Assembly (NCBI GenBank): GCA_012295275.1
Contig: CM022674.1
Coordinates: 7,673,436 to 7,737,435 of the forward strand
Reading direction: 5' to 3'
DNA: 64,000 nt
Source of the DNA: Chrysomallon squamiferum
Taxonomy: Eukaryota; Mollusca; Gastropoda; Neomphalida; Peltospiridae
Of the stretch, positions 53,998-64,000 are shown piece after piece. The notes beneath the pieces were generated by a model. That model saw only the letters and a program-made list of their open reading frames with translations. It searched no databases and was not told where the DNA came from. Position 1 is the stretch's first letter. The number at the start of each line of letters is the position of its first letter. Both the position numbers and the translations under genes were made by a program.

Positions 53998-55236
53998 GCT
54001 ATCTAGCTATATGTCTGTCAATCTATACGTCTGTCTGTCTGTCTATATTTCTATTTATTTGTCTGTCTATATTTCTATTTATGTATCTGTCTATATTTCT
54101 ATTTATTTGTCTGTCTCTCTGTCTATCTACACAGAGTTGTACGTTTCTCTAGCAGACTCTGAGATGAGCGGTCATCTACGATGTACGGACAGTTTTCCAG
54201 GGCCCATTTCTTTTCACTGGATATGTCCCTTAGATCAGCGGTCACCTACAGAACGCGATTTTGGAAAGCATTTTTAAAATTATAATTCAACTGCTAAATG
54301 TATTTGGATTTTTTTCTCCAATATTAATAATTTTATTGTTGTACGGCAGTTTTATACTATATTTTCTGCGCTGCACAATGCATTCTGGAATTGTCACTTC
54401 TGTCGAATACAAGAATCTGCGAAATGCAGTCGCTTGGCTGTTAAACCGCGCGAATTCACCCCATTTGGTACACAACTTTGATGATGTTTAGCGGTCTTTG
54501 GGGTCGATAAAATGGTGCGGCTGGCACGATTTGGAGCTCTGTCTCGATTTCAAATTCAATATTTTGCTAAAACATAAATATAATTTATGCTTATTATGAC
54601 TGTTATGAACTGCAAAAGTACGATTTATTTACATTTGTCAGTGAACTCGATATGTTTGTTTTAGAGTTTAGCAGAAAGCTCTGGCGCTTGATGTAATTCT
54701 CGGCCACGGTTTATGTTTGTTATGGGTTCTGGTGTGGTGGATGTGAACAACGATAGTAAATAGGTTATTATGGAAAATAATAAAATTGCCTGTTATTTTT
54801 GTCCCTCTGATGAGGAGACACCTGCGTTGTAGGGACACTTTTGCTTGGCTCCACAGGTGTCCTTACAAGACAGGTTCCATTCTGTGTGTGTGTGTGGCTC
54901 GCTCAGTTGAATGCAATTAATAAACATATTTTTACTACTACTGATAACTGATAAAAATGATAATATTTATAAAAGGGTTATTATTCATCATTACACATTT
55001 CTTAATTTGCTAAGCAAGTCATCCTTATTATAAATATTTCCAATACCTTTGCAGATTTATATATAAACGTTTACACATATACCGTAATTAATTTTGAAAA
55101 CAAAACCAAAGCTAAAAACGAAGACAAAAACGAAAAAAAAAAAAAATATATATATATTTAAATAAATACAAAATATAACCGTCTAAAGGTTTTAATAATT
55201 TTTGCAAGTATTATGATGATGATGATGATAATAACG

Positions 55237-55292
<56 letters not shown>

Positions 55293-56886
55293 CGTTATTA
55301 TTATTCTGTTTATATGAGTCTGGACATTAAAAAATCATTTTTAGATTTCCTTTGAATAGATATCTTACGAAATACGCGGTTTAACGTTTCCTGAGTAGGG
55401 ATCATGTATCATATATCGAGACAATAGTTGTGACAAGTTTTTACGTGTTTGTCTAAATTACATCCTGGTATGTAAAATGTTGTGGATTAAATGTATATTA
55501 TTGTTATGTTTCATTTCACCGCAAAACTCAAACTAAATATATCTTCTTTAAAGTATAAACAATTTTTTTATATTACTAGGTTTACCGTATCTGGTTAAAA
55601 CTGTCAAACTTACCGGGTAAACGGTGTAGTTGTTATCTTGTTCTGCATTCTGGTCGTTCGACGTTGCCTCAGTCTTCGTAGCAATTATCAACACAGAAAT
55701 CTGCATGACAAAGGCATGTCGGGAACGTTTCAAATATAGACGACCCGTCAGACTACAGTGATAATTAGTTTATAGAGCATTTTTATCTGCTACAGTAGTT
55801 ACCATTTCGCGCTTCGTAGCGGTCAAGTTCGATTTCCTATTCACAAGATATTACTCTTACTATTATTATTATTGTTGTCGTTGTTGTTATGCAATGGACT
55901 GCTAGAAATTTAAATTAAACAAATGTTAAATTTAAATTAAATAAATGTATGAAATACAACCGTACATTTTCTCCTTTTGCTTCTTGTTATCAAAAACAGC
56001 TCAAGTCACACAGCGTACGCACCGAAACACCACGGTCCATTTCTTTCTCAACAGCTCTACTTTACCTTGGATCGACATGGACTGGTGTTTACGTTTGACA
56101 CCATGAGAGATAGTTTCACTTGTCTTAGAAGCCATAGCTAGGTGAAGTTGAAGCGAAATAAGCTAAGAATCTCACAGAATTGCGGTATCACAGAAGTGCA
56201 GTGTAAATAATGTAAATAAGCACGCCCTACACATAACGCCATCTGTGGCTGCCCAGTAAACAATTCTCTATGTAATTTTGTCCGGACTAAAGGAGGTGCC
56301 GGGAATTCGGTGGTGTACCTGCAGTATAAATAGGTGAAAGACTTATCCTCGTGGAGCTGGTTACGATTCGATATGCTGGACACTCTCTTGTGTCCTGCCT
56401 AATACTAATTTTAGTAATAATCCCTTTCTGTTTCCTTCCCAAAAACTATTTTTCTACGGCAGACACGCCCGCTGACCTGTGAGAAAGCATGCCTGTCGTA
56501 CACGTGCTTCGCAATAGCACGCTCTGTTTAGCACGTTAAATTTTTCCCCAGGTCCCAGATCCTCTTGGGGAATCCCCGAAGAGGTCACATGTACTGAAAG
56601 TGTACGGATCATAGTGAAGCCGCAATAGCGCTATTCAACTCGTTCGTTGTAATGTATCACACTTCTATGCTACATATCAGTATTAACAAAATTATTATTA
56701 ACTGGCGCGTGGTCCAAAACTTCAATACGTTTTTGAGTTTTATTTTAATACCATTTGTACTTATTAAATTATCACAGATAATACTATTAAATAATAATAG
56801 AAATAATGATGATGCACATGATGAGATTATGATGAGGAGGATAATGATGCAGATAAATTATAAACTAATGTATTTTGTGGGTTTAG

Positions 56887-57011
56887 ATGTGAGAAGCCAG
56901 TCAGAATATCAGCTGAAACCTGGAGACAAGGTACGAGTGGATATAGATGCCAAAATAGTGAAGAAAATTTTGTCAGAAACTAAAGGAATGTGGCATGAAA
57001 AGATATCTGAT
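56887..57011 (+). pseudogene. Inverted extra copy of MIB-like exon 5 (copy C)
   Basis: Third instance of the inverted exon, identical in coding sequence to that in copy B. It may be the same locus assembled twice. Confidence 0.6.
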
Positions 57012-57178
57012 GTTTATTTACTTTAATTAATTATAATATAAAAACATTTTATAATCACAATAATAACCAAATAAAAATAAATGTGTGCGTGTTTATAAAA
57101 TAAAATTATGCAAGTACCTCTCTTCTGCAGTCAGTAGTGACTGAAGGATATCTTAATATCAGAGCAACACTATTGTCA

Positions 57179-57215
<37 letters not shown>

Positions 57216-57604
57216 CATATTTATTTATATATATTTTATTTTTTATATGGTGTCTGAATAATAGGAAGCTTCTATCAACCAATTAATAATGCTGAGACAT
57301 AGACAGTCGGTGACAGCCCGATTTTTATATCTGAAGCAGTCATTGGCTGTAATAGATTCCTTTCCCTAGTGAGAGCCAGACGTTTACAGGACTGAGAAAA
57401 ATGTTCCATGTTTCTCCTAAACTTGGCAGAACATATGATTAATTCTAACAAGCTCAGTTTGAATTAGTGTCTTGAAATGAGAGACTGGTGAATGATAAAA
57501 TAGAAAGAAAATTAGAAATAAATAAATAGACGAAACGATAAATAAGCTTGAAATGAACCAATTAATAAAAAAGAAGGAACAAAATAATGATAATAATAAT
57601 AATG

Positions 57605-57643
<39 letters not shown>

Positions 57644-58699
57644 TTAATACAAATAATAATAATAATAATTATTATTATTATTATTATTATTATAAAAATA
57701 AATAAATAAAAATAATAATAATGGTGTGTCTGTCTGTATCTAAGTATGTATGTATGTATGTATGTATGTAAATTGAAGCTACCAGTGACAATGAAGCAAA
57801 TGCTTTTCAGTACATAGTTTTAATTCATTTTTAAAATTGCACAATTGATATATTTACAGGATACAGACAGAAATAATTATCTTATCTGATATTACTCTAA
57901 GATAAATTTCTGAATGTGAGTTTATATTTTTAATAGCACCATTTAAAAGCTGATAGCTGTTTTTAAAGGAGAGATCAGTTAAATATTTTATTATGTACAA
58001 TTATTTTGTTTTACTTTTAGCCTGATAGTCTACTTGTTTCTGATTAGACAAGAATAAATCAATACATATTCAACTTCTCATAAAGAGAAAAGTTCATGCA
58101 AGGGGAAGTACTCCTTACAGCAGACTGACGAATGCTTTTATACGGTATAATAATACAACATATAATATTATTTAGATAATTTTATCGCATAGTTAGAAAA
58201 TAATTAATTATAATTATCAAGTAAAAAGAAATAAAATTTGAGAAATTCTCGTCAAACTACAGTGTCCATTGAATACTAATATTAGAATCAAAATATATAC
58301 ATGTTAAAAAAAGAAATAAAGAAATAACAATGCTGATTAAAGATTGTTTATACAGATTTATTATCCAGTTTAATATGATTATTAATAAAATTATTTCATT
58401 AAAATTAAATGATGTATTAATACAAAATTTACAGCAGTAATTAAGTATCACTTGTTAAAACAAAGTTCATTAAAAATATATAAAATCTTTCGAAATATTA
58501 ATTAAAAAGTGATCCTGAATTGGAGTACACATAGTTATAACAGATAGCAAAGAGTATATATATATATATATATTTGATTTCAAGTGTGTAACGTTAAAAC
58601 TATGATTATATAAATTTGTTGCACACTTGTAAATCTATGGACTGCTATTAATAATAACCTACTATAATTATGATTTATTATTGTTATTGTTCTTAAGAC

Positions 58700-59525
58700 A
58701 ACAAACATCTCTATATAATTAATGTAAGTATACACTACTGACAATAACCATCTCTGTATAGTTAATGTTATTGCACACTACTGAAAATAACCATCTCTAT
58801 ATAATTAATGTTATTGCACACCACTGAAAATAACCATCTCTGTATAATTAACGTTATTTCACACTACTGATAATAACCATCTTTATATAATTAATGTTAT
58901 TGTACATTACTGACAACAAAAAACTCTATATAATTAACGTTATTGCACACTACTGACAATAACCATCTTTATATAATTAATGTAATTACACACTACTGAA
59001 AATAACCATCCCTATATAATTAATGCTACTGCACACTACTGACAATAACCATCTGTGTATAATTAATGTTATTGCACACCACTGAAAATAACTATCTCTA
59101 TATAATTAATGTAATTACAGACGACTAACAATAACCATCTCTGTATAATTAACGTTATTTCACACTACTGATAATAACCATCTTTATATAATTAATGTTA
59201 TTGTACATTACTGACAACAAAAAACTCTATATAATTAACGTTATTGCACATTACTGAAAATAACCATCTCTATATAATTAATGTAACCTCGAACAATAAC
59301 CATCTCTGTATAATTAATGCTACTACACACTACTGACAATAACCATCTCTGTATAATTGATGCTACTGCACACTACTGAAAATAACCATCTCTATATAAT
59401 TAATGTAATTACAGACTACGAACAATAACCATCTGTGTATAATTAATGCTACTACACACTACTGACAATAACCATCTCTATATAATTAATGTAATTAGAG
59501 ATCACTGAAAATAACCATCACGGTA
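58700..59525. repeat. Approx. 43-base minisatellite, copy C
   Basis: About nineteen units of the same family as 12765-13315, with extra internal units. Confidence 0.88.
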
Positions 59526-59724
59526 TAATTATTGTTATTATCATTATTATTATTATTATTATTATTATTGTTAACAAACATCTAGGTATAACTATTATTA
59601 TTATTACATGCTATTATTAACAGACCTGTGTATAATTACTGTTATTACTTTCTGTTGAAACAAGTATCTAAAATGTTATTAGAATCAGTATTATTGTTCC
59701 ATTATATACATAAACCAAAAATAA

Positions 59725-63401
<3,677 letters not shown>

Positions 63402-63926
63402 CTACAAACAAAAATATTTCTAAGTATGTATGCATAATATATATATATATACAAAACCGAAGAAAATATTTAAGAAACCACCGATATTCAGAATAGAAAA
63501 CCCGCATAATTCTGATGTTCATTTATGAAACATTTTCGTGTGTGTGTCATGATGAAAAATATAAAATTAGTTTGAATAATAAATTCATAATAATTATTTC
63601 AAAGCATCATTTCTTTGATATTCAATTACTAAAATATATTTTATATGTCTGTAATAGTCTTTATTTAAATCATAATGTCTGTATAATTCGTTATTTCACA
63701 TGCTTGTAATATATGTTATTTGAATAAATCCTATCTGTTTTTAATATTTGTGATTTAAATACATCTTACCGAACTACAGTGTTCGTAATTTAACTTTATG
63801 TTACCTGTATATTCATAATATTCGTTAATTAAATACATTCACTTACTGAAAAATTTCCTACACGTTAGTAATATTTGTTATTTAAATACATCTCACATGT
63901 ATATATATTAGTTAAATAAACCAGCA

Positions 63927-63929
<3 letters not shown>

Positions 63930-64000
<71 letters not shown>
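63930..64000. repeat. GA microsatellite at window end
   Basis: (GA)n running off the right edge. Confidence 0.95.

Overview
This is eukaryotic, intron-rich, AT-rich DNA, dense in microsatellites and minisatellites. A run of eight pedal-peptide repeats on the + strand points to a mollusc, and the simple-repeat load suggests a cephalopod; that placement is inference. There is no bacterial-type gene organisation.

The main gene is on the minus strand. Nineteen exons from 46156 down to 29174 join with compatible splice phases into a 974-residue frame. The N-terminal half matches mind bomb (MIB): Mib-Herc2 domain, ZZ zinc finger, second Mib-Herc2 domain and two MIB-type repeats. About eight ankyrin repeats follow. 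Where MIB carries RING fingers, this protein has a PARP-type ADP-ribosyltransferase domain with an H-Y-I triad. It looks like a MIB-ankyrin-PARP fusion and is the most interesting object here.

Layout: 1-15744 is segmental copy A. It holds exons 10 to 1 of a paralogous MIB-like gene, an inverted copy of exon 5, and the last three exons of an unrecognised gene ('gene B'). 15745-16196 is a pedal-peptide array that abuts gene B at the splice acceptor. 16.2-28 kb is mostly repeats, including a 2 kb minisatellite with higher-order structure and a hAT-type MITE, plus a few weak coding-like exons. 28-38.3 kb holds the ankyrin and PARP exons of the fusion gene, with a mariner remnant and a Jockey-type LINE remnant in introns. 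38319-50273 is segmental copy B, with fusion exons 10 to 1. 50274-50473 is a 200-base assembly gap. 50474-61665 is copy C, which repeats the 7.4 kb to the left of the gap and continues into gene B. 61.7-64 kb has two more gene B exons among microsatellites.

Copies B and C flank a gap and are nearly identical, so that tandem repeat may be an assembly artefact. The A versus B/C duplication is more diverged, with several amino-acid changes, and looks real. Exon calls rest on reading frames, GT/AG sites and phase continuity; no transcripts or database searches were available.
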